Of a stretch of DNA of 64,000 bases, positions 26,802-36,579 are shown piece by piece. Numbering within the stretch: position 1 is the first letter of the stretch; the number at the start of each line of letters is the position of its first letter. The position numbers were made by a program, and so were the translations under genes. Under the pieces are notes generated by a model, which was not told where the DNA came from, did no database searches, and saw nothing but the letters and a program-made list of their open reading frames with translations. The DNA comes from a bacterium (GTDB lineage: Bacteria > Zhuqueibacterota > Zhuqueibacteria > Residuimicrobiales > Krinioviventaceae), in assembly GCA_029561455.1 (NCBI GenBank), contig JAKQIY010000057.1, forward strand, positions 62,001-126,000, given 5' to 3'.

Positions 26802-29216
26802 TTAACGCAGGTGCACAATCTTGTGGGTTTGTGCTTCATTTCCACATTGCATTTTCAGGAAATAGACCCCCGAAGACAAATCGCTGCCGGGGGTAAAATG
26901 TAACTGATGCGCGCCGGTATTATCCCGGTTACGATAAAGAGTTGCAACAAAACGGCCGGTACAATCATATAATTGCAGGGTGACCTGGGCATTGCGCATG
27001 ATCTCGTACACAATGGTCGTGCCGCTGTTAAAGGGATTGGGATAATTGGGCAGCATTTTAAAATAACGGGGGTGCTGACTATCGTCGCCGGTCCAGGTAG
27101 CGGCCGGTTTGATTTTAACGGCGATATCACCTTCAAAATCCTGCAAGGGCACAACCAGGTTATCGCCGGCATGCAGTTTCTGAGAGTGTATCGCCCTACC
27201 GGTATAGGTATTCCATTGTTCGGCAATAAAATCACCGTTTTTATGTTGATCCAGAACCAGGCTGGCGCCGGATATGGTGCCATTGGGTGAAGTTCCGGCG
27301 TTATAATTCCTGTCCAGGATCCAGGCATAGGTTGTGGTGCCGTTCGAAAAACTATAAGCAAGCGCAGCCGGAACCTGGATGCCGGAGAACTCATAGTATT
27401 CGACCAAAAACCAGTCGGTGCCGGCATTATAGACGCGAAGCGTATGTTCCCCGGCCGGAACTGAAACCGTATAGCTTTTCTCTTTTTGGGGGGCTTTATT
27501 GAGCAACGGTTTGGTCGCGTCATCAATAAATATTTTTAGCACTCCGGGGTCCCAGGTAGAAACATCGCGTATATAAAGCCCAAAAGTAAAATCCTGGTCA
27601 AAACGGACATGAAATTTTGCCTCACGGCCCATATTCGCCTTGTCGGAACCATGCAGGTATTGTGATAATTCCTCAATACCCGGCACAGAGCCATCCTGTC
27701 GTACGGTAAATTCTTTTTGCAGAGAAGCCGTCCAGCCCAGGCCGGGATAAGCGCGGGCCCCTGCTGCTGATATGGGACCGCCCTGACAATCATTTTCCAC
27801 CGGCGCAAAGACGCCGCTGCGCAAATCTTCTCCCTGCCAGTATGCAGCCAAAGCCTGCCAGTGATAATACAGATCATTGGGGTGAATATAATTATCCCAC
27901 CACCAGGGCATGGCGCCGCCGCCCACCATAGTGGCCGCCCATATCCCGTGATGGATTGAAGTTCCGGTAACATCCCCGCCGCCGGTTTGCCAGTCATCGC
28001 CAAACTCGCCGATGATATTCGGTTTATTGTATTGCGCCATTTTAAGATGTCGACTTTGTATGGCCAGAATCACTCCTGAACCATAATAATGATTTTGCGT
28101 TACATCCAGTCCCGGTAATGACCAGATGAGACTATCTTCATCGCGGGCGCTGGTGGTAACTAAATGCAGCCAGGGATCAATGCTGTGAATATAATCGGCC
28201 ATCTCGCCATGCCACTGTGCCACAACCGGGTAATTGGTCGTATAGTTATCAGTAAACTGTACTTCATTCCACAATTCCCAGGCGAGAATAGCGGTACTGT
28301 AACCCCAGCGGGCAATGGTATAGCGCATTTTCTTTTTATAGAATTGCCTAGCGCTGTCGTCGCTGAAAAACTGATCGCCGCTGCTTAAAAATCCGCCATT
28401 GGCCTGGTTAAACGGATTCTCATCCCAGTTTGGATTTGTAGATTGTGAAAACTGACCGTGATGCTGGGTCACCATCTGTATATATAAACCCAAGTCTTCC
28501 GCCAGGTTGACCATATAGTCCCATTTCCAGGCGGCCTGTTGACTGTAACGGCCCAAACCATGATACCAGCCGGTGTAATGATTGGCGTTCCATTCCAGTA
28601 ACTGGCCATTGCTAAAGTGAGTGCACCAGATGCGCATCCAGTTTTCACCGGCGTCGGCCATGGCGTTCATCCAGGTATTGTAGCGGTAACTGCCTTTATC
28701 ATCGGCCCAGCCGACATTTTGCCCCATCGGCAGGTAAAAATCGCCATTATCAAAACTCAGGTACTGTTCATTATCGTCAACCCGGATAAACCCTTTTGCC
28801 GACGAGTTGACGCTGTTAAAATAAGCGGGAGCCGAACTCACCGTGCCATCTTTATCGGTCAGTTGCAGGTAAAAAGAATAGTGCCCGGTTTCCATCGGGG
28901 CGTAGCGAATGCGCCATTCCGGGCTACCATGCGCCGTCAATTTTTCGGCGCCGCTCTGCGGATCGGCAGACAATTTATAGTCCTGAAACCAGAACGCCGG
29001 CACAGTATGCTGTACACCGGACGGGCAGGTAAATATGCCGTCAATTGTCACTTCATCCGGGTTATAGGGATTATCGTAAAGAGTTGTTACGGTAAAACGC
29101 ACCTCAAGTTTTTCATAGCAGCCGGTTTGCGGGGTATAAGAAATATCGGAAAACTCTGCCGCAATTCCCCATTCAACTCCCAATACAAGCAAAAGAAGCA
29201 TTGCATATATTTTCAT
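26802..29216 (-). CDS. Secreted DUF5060/GH5-like glycoside hydrolase with sorting tail
   Basis: An 804-residue secreted protein. ATG 29216 is chosen because AGGG lies seven bases upstream and a clean signal peptide (MLLLLVLGVEWGIAA) follows; an in-frame ATG at 29279 lacks both. A DUF5060 beta-sandwich (about 20-140; FRVRF-like strands ending in SFYLQLTD) precedes a TIM barrel (about 145-440) with the two GH5/GH-A type glutamates in ELWNE (Glu318) and IGEFGDDW (Glu404). A carbohydrate-binding-like region and a type IX sorting domain (LPNYPNPFNSGTTIVYEI) finish the chain. It is likely an extracellular glycanase within the polysaccharide locus. Confidence 0.85.
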   Translation of the reverse strand: MKIYAMLLLLVLGVEWGIAAEFSDISYTPQTGCYEKLEVRFTVTTLYDNPYNPDEVTIDGIFTCPSGVQHTVPAFWFQDYKLSADPQSGAEKLTAHGSPEWRIRYAPMETGHYSFYLQLTDKDGTVSSAPAYFNSVNSSAKGFIRVDDNEQYLSFDNGDFYLPMGQNVGWADDKGSYRYNTWMNAMADAGENWMRIWCTHFSNGQLLEWNANHYTGWYHGLGRYSQQAAWKWDYMVNLAEDLGLYIQMVTQHHGQFSQSTNPNWDENPFNQANGGFLSSGDQFFSDDSARQFYKKKMRYTIARWGYSTAILAWELWNEVQFTDNYTTNYPVVAQWHGEMADYIHSIDPWLHLVTTSARDEDSLIWSLPGLDVTQNHYYGSGVILAIQSRHLKMAQYNKPNIIGEFGDDWQTGGGDVTGTSIHHGIWAATMVGGGAMPWWWDNYIHPNDLYYHWQALAAYWQGEDLRSGVFAPVENDCQGGPISAAGARAYPGLGWTASLQKEFTVRQDGSVPGIEELSQYLHGSDKANMGREAKFHVRFDQDFTFGLYIRDVSTWDPGVLKIFIDDATKPLLNKAPQKEKSYTVSVPAGEHTLRVYNAGTDWFLVEYYEFSGIQVPAALAYSFSNGTTTYAWILDRNYNAGTSPNGTISGASLVLDQHKNGDFIAEQWNTYTGRAIHSQKLHAGDNLVVPLQDFEGDIAVKIKPAATWTGDDSQHPRYFKMLPNYPNPFNSGTTIVYEIMRNAQVTLQLYDCTGRFVATLYRNRDNTGAHQLHFTPGSDLSSGVYFLKMQCGNEAQTHKIVHLR

Positions 29217-29309
29217 AACAATACCCTGGTTTTTAAAATTAAAACAGGCCCGGCCGGTTTGAACGAACCTGTTCATCATTAAATGTTCTCAAGTCATTAA
29301 ACCTGACGT

Positions 29310-30260
29310 TTATTGTGCATTTGCTTCTGCATGTTTCAACAATGCATTTTTTACCAGCATTCCAAATTCCGTAGGGGTGCGGCGATCTTTTTGGGTTAAA
29401 TGGGGTTGATCGACCCATGACCAGGCCGCCCAGCCCAGATTTTTACTGTCAAAATAAGCCAGCAATTTTTCACCCCATTCGAGGTCATCGGCTCCGCCGC
29501 CAAACTCACCCAGAAAAACCGGGGCTTTATCGGCCAGGGCGCCGAAATTTTCATCCCACGCCCAGGGCTCGCCTTTAAAGGGATAAGGATGACTGGAATA
29601 AACAATGTTTTTATAAGGCAGCGGCTGTTCTTCCCAGCCGCGCAGATCGTAGGCCCAGTCCAGGCCGCTCACAAATATTAATGCTTTAGGATGCACGGAC
29701 TGGATGGCCTCGATGATCTGCGAAGCGCGATCCCGCCAGGCGGCCCAGGTAGTGTCGTGAACCTCATTATGCAGGTCGTACAACACCGTGGGATTATCTT
29801 TATAAGTAACGGCAATGTCTTTCCACATTGCAATTGCCGCTTCATTGGGGATGGGAGTAATTTTGGCCTTATTATCCTGCCATTGCAGATCCAGCATCAC
29901 ATAAGCGCCTTGTCCGGCGATCCAGCCGATCACTTTGTCCATAAACTTGCGATATTTAGCGTCATTGGTATACCAGTCCTGGTTGAATGGCAGGCGGATA
30001 AGTTGGGCTTTCCACTCTTTAACAATAAAAGTTACTTCATCCAAACTGATCTTGTTGCCTTTTTTATTGTATTCCAACCCGGAACGGTTTACCCCTCGTA
30101 AAACCTGCATAACGCCTTTTTCATCGACTATTTTATTGCCTTCGATATGCAGCCAGGATAACGCCGGCGACGGCACGGAAACGGCTTGTTCTTTAGCACA
30201 ACTCTGTAAACACGCTATTATCAAAATCACCATTATAAAACCACTAATAACTCTCGACAC
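29310..30260 (-). CDS. GH5-like endoglycanase lipoprotein
   Basis: A 316-residue lipoprotein of the GH5 (cellulase/mannanase) family. The start is GTG 30260, since a perfect AAGGAGG lies eight bases before it; the upstream in-frame TTG 30287 and ATG would place this SD inside the gene. Lipobox LQSC (Cys21). The TIM barrel begins LHIEGNKIVDEKGVMQVLRG with VNRSGLEY; YDLHNEVHDT holds the acid/base Glu166 and FLGEFGGG the nucleophile Glu252; SSHPYPF holds the substrate-binding His. Near normal length for a single-domain GH5. The DUF5060 gene follows 93 bases downstream. Confidence 0.9.
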   Translation of the reverse strand: MSRVISGFIMVILIIACLQSCAKEQAVSVPSPALSWLHIEGNKIVDEKGVMQVLRGVNRSGLEYNKKGNKISLDEVTFIVKEWKAQLIRLPFNQDWYTNDAKYRKFMDKVIGWIAGQGAYVMLDLQWQDNKAKITPIPNEAAIAMWKDIAVTYKDNPTVLYDLHNEVHDTTWAAWRDRASQIIEAIQSVHPKALIFVSGLDWAYDLRGWEEQPLPYKNIVYSSHPYPFKGEPWAWDENFGALADKAPVFLGEFGGGADDLEWGEKLLAYFDSKNLGWAAWSWVDQPHLTQKDRRTPTEFGMLVKNALLKHAEANAQ

Positions 30261-30345
30261 AGAACCATCCTCCTTTTTCATTCGCAATGAACCGTTTATC
30301 TAGAAATTTTCATATAATTTTTCACAGCAATCCATATTTATACAG

Positions 30346-32322
30346 TTACTTTCGGCGCAAGGTAAATTCGGAAAATTTAAATTCCTTTCCCTTTTCGCCT
30401 TGTCTGGTTTTAATGGAAATATAATCAATAAAATCAGTGATCGTAACTTCGCCAAGTAGTTCATTCTCCACCAGTTTTTCTGCCGCAGCAAAAGTATCCT
30501 TCCAGTCGCTGACCTTATTTTGGCGTTGCCAGATGGAAAATTCGCCGCCACCCGGATTGTTATAATAGGTCATATAGAGATCATAAACTCCTGCCGGAAC
30601 AGCGCTCAAATCCAGGCGCACCTCGCCATCCTCATCCTTTCTGCCCTGTTTAATGACGATGCCGGAACCATATTGAAAATCTGCAATGGTATGCGGCGCG
30701 AGGGTAAGTTTAAGCAGGTCGGTCGTAAATCCAAAACTATTTGGAACAAAGACCCGGCGTAAATCATCGGTTGGTTCCATAGCTTGCAGTGGCGGCTGAT
30801 CGGCATAATAAAAAGCCACCGAGGTATAATCAACCGGGAACAGGTTGCCCTCCGGGCCGTGTTCCATTGTTATCAAACAATTTTTTTCAAAAGAGAGCTT
30901 ATCGGCAAGATAAAAGCGATAACCGCCGGTACGGCTGTCCGGGATCGAATAGTCCAGCGAGCCATGCACCGGTAAACTGGTGCTGCGATCCCAGCGGTTG
31001 AGAATGGCATACCAGCCGCCGTTAAAATAGTCTTCGGAACCGGTGCCGTGCAGGCGCATTTCACCATCTAACCAGGTAATATCATCACCTTCAAAAAAAC
31101 GGGTAACGCCGGGGGTGAGCCCCTGCGCGATGAGTATAGTGCCGGCATAATGGCCTTTGCCGGTAATATCGGCAAAAATCCAGGGTTTGCCTTTTTCAGG
31201 ATCATTGATACGACGCCATTGAGTATAAAGTTTGCCCTCGCTCTCGGTATCCAGGGGAGCAGTTGTATAATAAATTTTGGCGCTAATTTCCAGGGGCGAC
31301 TGTTCGATATTTTTACGGTTTATGTAAATAAAAGTGAGTTGAGCATTATGTGCAAAGGGCATAGGCAGATAACAGTAATTGACGTCGTTCTTTTGGCCGG
31401 CAAGAATACCCTGCATGGAGGGCTTGCCAAAAGCATAACCAAAAAAATCTGCAACCGGGCAGAGAATAGCCGGAGTCGGTTCACTATCCCATACTGCCTT
31501 GAGTAGAATATCGCGATTCAAACCGGAAAAACCTGCCGCAGGAGACAGTTCAATTCCTAAAATCCTGCCGCCGGTGGCAGCGGTAAACAAGTCGCTCGCC
31601 CGGCCAGGGGTAAGGGTAATTGTCTTGGTAGTGATTTCAACTTTTTGGTTTTGCGGCAAAGCCAATTTGCCAAAATTGATTTCCTGCATCGACCAGAACC
31701 GGCAGGCGTGCGCCAGGGCGTCTTTTTCAGCGGCGCTCCAGTTAACATGGTAACTTGTTATCGTTTCATTATCCGGAAGCAGGCGGTATTGGATCTGATG
31801 AAATTTAATGTCGTCGCCGCAATACACAATTTTACAGGATTTTTGGAACGGGATCGGCAGGTAGCAATAGTACCCCCCTACTTCATTCCCAACAACCGGA
31901 TTCAGGAACGGAAATACCCGTCCGGAAAACAGGTCGCTGAAAGCAATCGAGAGACGGGGTTCTTTTTCGCCGTCAAAAAAGAATTGCAGAATTTTATCGG
32001 TCGGTGTGGGCGTCCAGATGCGATGGATAACACCGGGGCCGCGTAATTCAGCCAGCACCCGGTTATTGCCCTCTTTGCGGATATAGGAATACATTCCGGA
32101 AAAACCATCGTTATTGCCGCCGGTCGTATCATAACTGGAAACCTGGGCGACAATGGAATGACTCCGATAGTGTGGCAATAAATCAACCCGGTATAATTGT
32201 AAAAGTTCGGTTAATAAAGTGTTCTCTTTCTTCACTGTAGCCGGTGTAAGCGATTGAGCAAAAACAAAACCGGTCAAAACCAGCAACAATAAATTGATAA
32301 ATTTTCTATTCATGGTCATCAT
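30346..32322 (-). CDS. DUF2961 (GH172) family protein, long form
   Basis: A 658-residue exported protein (signal peptide ending FVFAQ). DUF2961 motifs are clear: RGPGVIHRIWTPTPTDKI, FFFDGEKEPRLSI, GYYCYLPIPFQKSCKI and, near residue 430, the active-site block LHGTGSEDYFNGGWY. DUF2961 is now glycoside hydrolase family 172, acting on alpha-fructofuranosyl and alpha-D-arabinofuranosyl linkages; the Glu of EDYF and another in the preceding FFEGDD block are the expected catalytic pair. An extra C-terminal beta-domain (about 540-658) makes it longer than the second copy. The start among three clustered ATGs (32322, 32319, 32313) is not decided. Confidence 0.87.
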   Translation of the reverse strand: MMTMNRKFINLLLLVLTGFVFAQSLTPATVKKENTLLTELLQLYRVDLLPHYRSHSIVAQVSSYDTTGGNNDGFSGMYSYIRKEGNNRVLAELRGPGVIHRIWTPTPTDKILQFFFDGEKEPRLSIAFSDLFSGRVFPFLNPVVGNEVGGYYCYLPIPFQKSCKIVYCGDDIKFHQIQYRLLPDNETITSYHVNWSAAEKDALAHACRFWSMQEINFGKLALPQNQKVEITTKTITLTPGRASDLFTAATGGRILGIELSPAAGFSGLNRDILLKAVWDSEPTPAILCPVADFFGYAFGKPSMQGILAGQKNDVNYCYLPMPFAHNAQLTFIYINRKNIEQSPLEISAKIYYTTAPLDTESEGKLYTQWRRINDPEKGKPWIFADITGKGHYAGTILIAQGLTPGVTRFFEGDDITWLDGEMRLHGTGSEDYFNGGWYAILNRWDRSTSLPVHGSLDYSIPDSRTGGYRFYLADKLSFEKNCLITMEHGPEGNLFPVDYTSVAFYYADQPPLQAMEPTDDLRRVFVPNSFGFTTDLLKLTLAPHTIADFQYGSGIVIKQGRKDEDGEVRLDLSAVPAGVYDLYMTYYNNPGGGEFSIWQRQNKVSDWKDTFAAAEKLVENELLGEVTITDFIDYISIKTRQGEKGKEFKFSEFTLRRK

Positions 32323-32511
32323 ACCCGGGGGTTATTTAAAAGGTTAAAACTATCTGCAACACACCGCGAACGCAGGCTAGTCATTATATTTACTTTAGAA
32401 TATAGTATTCCGGTTAAAGAACAGTTATACTATCAATATACAAGATATTTTATTAAAGAAATATTAAAAAATCCACTGTTAAAAGAGATAAATCTGCAGT
32501 AAGAAAAAACA

Positions 32512-32555
32512 AGCCGGCCAGGAAATTACCCACTAGCCGGCCTGGCGTTTTTCTC
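32512..32555 (-). terminator. Probable terminator after the CBM9-like gene
   Basis: Two copies of GCCGGC and a CCAGG/CCTGG pair can form alternative hairpins; on the minus strand the last arm is followed by TTGTTTTTTC, just downstream of the stop at 32571. Confidence 0.6.
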
Positions 32556-32570
32556 TAGTCGTATAAAATC

Positions 32571-34586
32571 CTACTTGACGAGGATCATCTTTTGTATCTG
32601 TTCAAAATCATCTGCGCTTAATTTGACAAAATACACACCGGCGCTCGCCTGCGCGCCCCGGCCATCCAAGCCGTTCCACACTATTGAATAGCTGCCGGCT
32701 GCCTGTTTTGCATTGACCAGGGTTGCCAGTTTTTGTCCCAAAATATCATAAACTTCAATTTTTACCTGCGCTTGTTTGGTCAGATCGTAGGTTATAGTTG
32801 TCGAGGGATTGAAGGGATTGGGATAATTCTGGAACAGGGCCATTTTTGCCGGAACCTGCGCTTCCTGCTGTTCTTCTACAGCAGTCGGTATACCAATAAC
32901 AGCCTGGCCCCAGGTAGAAGGCCGTAACCAGTTCTGATCATTGTCAACACCACCGGTGTGCAGGGTCATGGTGCGGACGCTGCTGGTATAGTAAGGATCG
33001 TTTTCGCCGTCATTATCATTCACATCAATTTTAAGGGGGAAATACATACCTTCCTCCGGTACAAATTTTGCCAGCAAAGACGGACGGACTGAAGCAAACG
33101 GAATTTTAGCTTCAATTGTATAACCGTTAGCAGTTTTAGTAACATTCATATCCAGGCCGTCAAGATCCCAGGCTTCATAGCCATTTTTCTGGAACTGGCT
33201 GCCGGGATCGGCGTTAACGGCAAAAGAGAAACGATAATCGGCATGATCATTGGTATACATCGTGCCTAATCCATGCAGCTCATTGAGCGGGATAAGATTA
33301 TAGAACCCGGTGAAAATATCAACTCCATCACCTTCCCAGGCTACAGAGCCATTATCGGGATCATCATCAATTACATTAAATCCGGCATAAAAATTATCGT
33401 TGTCCATAACCAGGTATCCGGTCATATTACAATCTGTCGAAGCTTCATCCCAGGATTCCGCTGCCGGGCCGCCAATACGATCAGGTTTAAACAAGGCTTC
33501 CGGGAAAGCAGCAAATTCGCCCAGGTTGCCGTCGGCGATAAAATTAAAGGTTTGGACCAGGGGAACAATAACAGGCATATTCGGTTTGGTAAGAATTGGA
33601 CCACAATTGCTGGAACCAGGCACTACCGGAGTTTCGATAAGCGAACCGTTACTGAGGCCGCTTGTGGTTACCGCATAATATAAATTCAGCCCCAAATCAT
33701 TAGTACCATACAACTGATGATTATAGTATTTAACGCCGCGCGGTATAGCAGAATCGAGTTTAACAACCAGGTCGCTATTGACATCGGTAATGGGATAGGC
33801 GCTGACATAGATATTATAGGTTTCACTCAAATTTTCCGGGAAATCGGTCCAGGTGATATGGTTCCAGCGCACTTTATTATCAAAAACCGGCTCTGATGAA
33901 TCGGGAACCACCGCAACATTGGTGGGAGAAGCAAGCTCGGCCGCCGGAGGAGCGATGCCGACCAGGGTGATATTGTCAACCTGTGCATAACCGGCCCAGG
34001 TTTCACCATCGAGAAAATAGAATTCAATACCGGTCTTGATGCCGCTGAAAGGGATAAAAGCTGCATTATTGTCGATGACCTCTTTTAAAGGAAAGGTTAC
34101 GGTATTCCAGTCGCCGGCAACCGCGCCCAGTTCCCCTTCGTTGCCGACCACGTATTTGTAATCGACCCAGGTCCAGTTTACCCGATCCTGCGCCCACACT
34201 TTAATAGTGCTGCCTTCAGGAAAATCTCCGGGGATAAAAACATCAAAACTGATTGCTGTGGCGCCTTCTTCGGTTTCAGTCCAGAAAATATCCAGGCCGT
34301 CTTTACCGAATGCGCCTTTAACTTCGAGGGAGGCATCTATATCCAGGGTTAAAGCGCCAGCAGAACGCTCGGTTTGATCTTCAAACCAGAATACATCTAC
34401 CAGGGCGGCGCCCCATTGCTTGGTCCAGCCCATATTACCAAGAGATTCAGTTTCAAAATTGGCAATGACCCAACTGGTATCCGTTTCGCTAGTTTGTGCG
34501 GAACCTGCCATTACCGGGCTTTGTATAAATGCTGATGTCAATACTACCGTCAGCAGGATCAGTAATAGGTGTGATAATTGTTTCAT
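32571..34586 (-). CDS. Secreted carbohydrate-binding protein (CBM9-like) with sorting tail
   Basis: A 671-residue secreted protein without an obvious catalytic domain. Signal peptide ends at SPVMAGS. Residues about 40-215 form a jelly-roll domain (VIANFETESLGNMGW, ending YAQVDNITLVG) of carbohydrate-binding type; a fibronectin-like linker follows; residues about 355-570 match CBM9-like modules (VQTFNFIADGNLGEFA, LVMDNDNFYAGFNVIDDDPD, GYTIEAKIPF). The type IX sorting domain contains FQNYPNPFNPSTTITYDL and ends in FVKLSADDFEQIQKMILVK. It probably binds glycans at the cell surface. First gene of the minus-strand enzyme series; the LacI gene lies 51 bases upstream. Confidence 0.82.
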   Translation of the reverse strand: MKQLSHLLLILLTVVLTSAFIQSPVMAGSAQTSETDTSWVIANFETESLGNMGWTKQWGAALVDVFWFEDQTERSAGALTLDIDASLEVKGAFGKDGLDIFWTETEEGATAISFDVFIPGDFPEGSTIKVWAQDRVNWTWVDYKYVVGNEGELGAVAGDWNTVTFPLKEVIDNNAAFIPFSGIKTGIEFYFLDGETWAGYAQVDNITLVGIAPPAAELASPTNVAVVPDSSEPVFDNKVRWNHITWTDFPENLSETYNIYVSAYPITDVNSDLVVKLDSAIPRGVKYYNHQLYGTNDLGLNLYYAVTTSGLSNGSLIETPVVPGSSNCGPILTKPNMPVIVPLVQTFNFIADGNLGEFAAFPEALFKPDRIGGPAAESWDEASTDCNMTGYLVMDNDNFYAGFNVIDDDPDNGSVAWEGDGVDIFTGFYNLIPLNELHGLGTMYTNDHADYRFSFAVNADPGSQFQKNGYEAWDLDGLDMNVTKTANGYTIEAKIPFASVRPSLLAKFVPEEGMYFPLKIDVNDNDGENDPYYTSSVRTMTLHTGGVDNDQNWLRPSTWGQAVIGIPTAVEEQQEAQVPAKMALFQNYPNPFNPSTTITYDLTKQAQVKIEVYDILGQKLATLVNAKQAAGSYSIVWNGLDGRGAQASAGVYFVKLSADDFEQIQKMILVK

Positions 34587-34637
34587 ACGCTTATCCTTTC
34601 GTTTAATGTATGATTAGTGGTGAGTTGTAATAGTAAA

Positions 34638-35636
34638 TTATTTTATTGTTTTTACAGATTCTCTCTCTACAATTACAGTTGGTAAAATGGTTGTCGTATG
34701 AATTTCACCGGGTGAATCGATCATTTTCAAAAGTACCCGCACAGCAACCGAACCCAATTCCTCTTTGTATACTTTGACTGTAGTTAACGGCGGTATGGAA
34801 AAGCCCGCCTGATCAATATCGTCGAACCCGACAATGCTGATATCGCCTGGTATATCCAGGTTGAGTTCCCGGATCGCTTTATACCCGTAAATGGCATTTA
34901 TATCATTAGCCGCAAAAATGGCCGTCGGTTTTTCATAAAGTAACAAATGTTTAACAAACTCGTAACCGTTTTCAATTCCGCCGCTTTTTATTAACCGTTC
35001 ATCAATTGGAATTTTATAGTTTTGCAATGCTTTTATATATCCTTCATAACGCTGACGAAAACTCAATCGTTCCAGGTTGCCGGAAACAAAACCGATTCTT
35101 TTATGTCCCCGGTTAATCAGATACCTGGTGATCTGGTAAGCGCCGGATTCATTATCAATCATCACCTGGCTGCACCTTTCATAATTCAATTTCGGATCAA
35201 CCAACACAGTGCATTGATTTTTTTCGAGGATTTTTCCGATCAACTCTTTATGCAAAATTCCAATTAATATCAAACCGTCAACCTGCTTTTCGCGTACCAT
35301 TTTTGGCAGGTCGTCTGTGCGGTTATCGGTAACGATATGCAAAACCAGGTTGTAATTATTGAGCGTGGTTTCAGCTTCAATACCTTCCAACACCCGTGAA
35401 TAAAAAGGATTGCCGGATAAGGGTAAAATATCCCGGTAAAAAATGACCCCGATATTCCCGGTTGTCCGGCTTTTCAATCCTTTTCCATAAGCATTGGGAG
35501 TAAAATTATGCTGCCGGGCAATTTCCAAAATCTTTTGCCGGGTGGCATAACTGATATCACTGCGGTTATTCAGGGCTTTGGAAACCGTCGATTTTGACAC
35601 ATGCGCTAATTCGGCAATAACTTTGATATTTATCAT
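34638..35636 (-). CDS. LacI-family transcriptional regulator
   Basis: A 332-residue regulator starting at ATG 35636, which gives the standard LacI opening: NIKVIAELAHVSKSTVSKAL is the helix-turn-helix, and a hinge follows (NAYGKGLKSRTTGNIGVIF). An in-frame ATG at 35735 would add 33 non-family residues and read through the operator, so it is rejected. The C-terminal periplasmic-binding-protein-like sugar domain spans about 60-330 (GFDDIDQAGFSIPPLTTVKV). Effector unknown but probably a sugar from the glycan handled by the locus. A near-perfect palindrome 43 bases upstream suggests autoregulation. Confidence 0.92.
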   Translation of the reverse strand: MINIKVIAELAHVSKSTVSKALNNRSDISYATRQKILEIARQHNFTPNAYGKGLKSRTTGNIGVIFYRDILPLSGNPFYSRVLEGIEAETTLNNYNLVLHIVTDNRTDDLPKMVREKQVDGLILIGILHKELIGKILEKNQCTVLVDPKLNYERCSQVMIDNESGAYQITRYLINRGHKRIGFVSGNLERLSFRQRYEGYIKALQNYKIPIDERLIKSGGIENGYEFVKHLLLYEKPTAIFAANDINAIYGYKAIRELNLDIPGDISIVGFDDIDQAGFSIPPLTTVKVYKEELGSVAVRVLLKMIDSPGEIHTTTILPTVIVERESVKTIK

Positions 35637-35678
35637 AGCAGTATAATCCACACTATTCCGCATTGATACCACAAATAA

Positions 35679-35704
35679 AATTAACGAAACCGATTTCGTT
35701 AATT
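35679..35704. promoter_or_regulatory. LacI-family operator upstream of the LacI gene
   Basis: Perfect 11-bp arms (AATTAACGAAA and TTTCGTTAATT) around CCGA; core AACGAAACCGATTTCGTT has the CpG centre and AACG/CGTT half-sites of LacI-family operators. Confidence 0.85.
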
Positions 35705-35994
35705 CAAGGATACAAAATATAGACATAAAAATCAAGATGTATTTTTTGAGTGGGTTTTGTTAAAAGCCAGTCGTTGTGGCAAACACTGTAGTGCCTTATT
35801 TTATTGAGCTTTTCAATATCATTAAAAACAGAACCAACGTGGTAACTGTAAAAAATTGTAATCAGAAAGTTTTATTATAGCTTTATTATTGCAGATGGAA
35901 ATTAAATCAATTAACAGCCCATTTCGAAAAATTACGCAATAATACGAAACTCTGGACATTATAATAATACCTGGAACAACCCCGGGATTAAACA
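35705..35994. other. Intergenic region between LacI operator and the DoxX terminator
   Basis: About 290 bases of AT-rich sequence with no gene, repeat or clear promoter seen beyond what must drive the LacI gene. Confidence 0.5.
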
Positions 35995-36029
35995 AGAGCC
36001 CGCAAATATGAATTCAATTTGCGGGCTCT
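35995..36029 (-). terminator. Terminator of the oxidoreductase-DoxX operon
   Basis: A perfect 13-bp stem (AGAGCCCGCAAAT / ATTTGCGGGCTCT) with a 9-base loop, ten bases downstream of the DoxX stop; minus-strand tail TGTTTAAT. Confidence 0.82.
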
Positions 36030-36038
36030 GCGAGTTAT

Positions 36039-36524
36039 TTATTTTTTACAAAACAGCTTGTGCAAAATACGATCCAGGCCGGCAAACTGACCGGTTGAGG
36101 TGACTGTAATAACAAACAAAGCCGCCAATTCGACCAGGTTTTTATTTACAATCATATAATTACCTTCCATAGGAATCGAATAGTAAAAACCCACAAACAA
36201 TGGATTACAAACATAATACAATAAAATCAATAACATACCTGCTACTGCAGCAATCCGGGTGAAACAGCCCATGATCAAACCGAGACCGATAGCGATCAAC
36301 CCCCAGATATTCATTTGGTTGACAATGGCCAAAATATCGGGATTATTGGTGATCCACTCAAAGATCGGGGAAAAAATACCTTTGGATTGGCTCAGATAAC
36401 CGGCTGCCGACCAGCCCGGTTTCATGAATTTGGCAACGCCTTCATATAAAAAATGCCAGCCGATCATTACCCGCATGATGACCAGGGCAATCATCTGCAA
36501 TCGACCAAATTTATTTTCATTCAT
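36039..36524 (-). CDS. DoxX-family membrane protein
   Basis: A 161-residue protein with four membrane helices and the DoxX pattern: IMRVMIGWHFLYEGVAKFMK in the first helix, then LIAIGLGLIMGCFTRIAAVAG and a C-terminal VELAALFVITVTS. I chose ATG 36524, which starts MNENKF just before the first helix and has AAAGGA upstream; the earlier in-frame ATG 36605 would overlap the preceding gene. DoxX proteins are quinone- or redox-linked inner-membrane proteins of mixed function. Paired with an exported oxidoreductase gene 55 bases upstream, it may pass electrons from that enzyme to the quinone pool (inference). Confidence 0.85.
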   Translation of the reverse strand: MNENKFGRLQMIALVIMRVMIGWHFLYEGVAKFMKPGWSAAGYLSQSKGIFSPIFEWITNNPDILAIVNQMNIWGLIAIGLGLIMGCFTRIAAVAGMLLILLYYVCNPLFVGFYYSIPMEGNYMIVNKNLVELAALFVITVTSTGQFAGLDRILHKLFCKK

Positions 36525-36579
36525 ATTTTTAATCGTCCTTTCATTATAAAACGCAATAAAACTATCAATTAGCGCAGAA

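Noticed and set aside
28617-29282. Antisense open frame of 221 codons
   Set aside because: Shadow of the DUF5060/GH gene, without its own ribosome site or family motifs.
35637-35735. An N-terminal extension of the LacI regulator to an upstream in-frame ATG
   Set aside because: Adds residues unlike the family and would run through a near-perfect operator palindrome; ATG 35636 gives the normal start.
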